DNA from: Microcystis aeruginosa LEGE 91341
GTDB taxonomy: Bacteria; Cyanobacteriota; Cyanobacteriia; Cyanobacteriales; Microcystaceae
Length of the DNA: 37,981 bases
Reading direction: 5' to 3'
Assembly (NCBI RefSeq): GCF_015206885.1
Contig: NZ_JADEXY010000021.1
Location: 1 to 37,981 of the forward strand
Shown here: positions 37,854 to 37,981 of the stretch, one piece after another
Position numbering within the stretch: position 1 is the first letter of the stretch
Layout: every line of letters starts with the position of its first letter
Notes under the pieces: model-generated
Told to the model about the DNA's origin: nothing
The model's input: only the letters and a program-made list of their open reading frames with translations
Database searches by the model: none
Made by a program: the position numbers and the translations under genes

Positions 37854-37981
37854 TAGACCTCCTGCAAAAGTCTTATTCAGCTACTTGATGATAGCCTAAA
37901 GCAAGTTCATAGTTGTAAATGCCAGCGATTAAATTAAATCTCAGACCAAAACGCCGTCTCCGATTCCTATATCTTGATGAT
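37854..37981 (-). mobile_element. Insertion sequence end, cut by window edge
   Basis: It begins with the probable terminal repeat TAGACCTCCTGCAAAAGTC at 37854, directly outside the transposase stop codon. The rest of the element lies beyond the window. Confidence 0.65.
37873..37981 (-). CDS. Transposase, C-terminal end (partial)
   Basis: Minus-strand frame open from the window edge to TAA at 37873-37875; 35 residues are visible. It reads RNRRRRFGLRFNLIAGIYNY, then ELALGYHQVAE, the typical ending of cyanobacterial DDE transposases of the IS5-like group. The catalytic residues are outside the window. Family placement is from this tail only. Confidence 0.7.
   Translation of the reverse strand, partial: SSRYRNRRRRFGLRFNLIAGIYNYELALGYHQVAE

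Overview
The window looks like chromosomal DNA of a unicellular cyanobacterium close to Microcystis aeruginosa. The signs are plant-type cyanobacterial housekeeping proteins, a CpcT/CpeT-type bilin lyase, an aa3 cytochrome oxidase cluster, many HIP1 octamers (GCGATCGC) inside genes, heptameric tandem repeats between genes, and a high load of short TA-flanked inverted-repeat elements (MITE-like). The genus is an inference from this style; no 16S or other marker is present. I found no tRNA, rRNA or CRISPR array.

Layout. 1-6.5 kb: a membrane protein of unknown role, then purL and purF (de novo purine synthesis), separated by an octamer repeat array. A 250-bp TA-flanked element starts at the purF stop codon. 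6.5-11 kb: a double-ATPase ECF-type transporter subunit, aroA (shikimate pathway), an exported PrxQ-type peroxiredoxin, and a 54-codon exported peptide. 11-13.5 kb: an AAA-like ATPase convergent with a seven-bladed WD40 protein. 13.8-16.2 kb: two GT4 glycosyltransferases. 16.6-19 kb: an orphan beta-class DNA methyltransferase and a metallo-beta-lactamase-fold protein flanked by two nearly identical 120-bp elements. 19.2-23 kb: gnd (oxidative pentose phosphate pathway) and a thioredoxin-fold/six-hairpin protein. 23-26.4 kb: a CpcT/CpeT relative convergent with hemB, then folE and def, with a Fur/Zur-like box between def and folE. 26.5-27.8 kb: dnaA. 28-33.7 kb: the respiratory block, ctaB-ctaA (heme O/A synthesis) divergent from ctaC-ctaD-ctaE (oxidase subunits II, I, III), closed by a strong terminator. 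34.1-36.3 kb: a translationally coupled acyl-CoA dehydrogenase and acyl carrier protein. 36.6-37.5 kb: an FkbM methyltransferase. The right edge is the C-terminal end of a transposase.

How it fits together. Most genes are single housekeeping units in alternating orientation, so this is not one large operon. The clearest functional groups are purL/purF, the cta cluster (both heme A synthesis enzymes beside the apo-oxidase genes), and the tetrapyrrole pair hemB plus CpcT/CpeT. The most interesting accessory items are the coupled dehydrogenase-ACP pair that resembles a starter-acyl module of lipopeptide/polyketide pathways, the unannotated exported mini-peptide, the metalloregulator box upstream of folE-hemB, and at least six families of short mobile repeats, several of which sit at stop codons, terminators or ribosome-binding positions.
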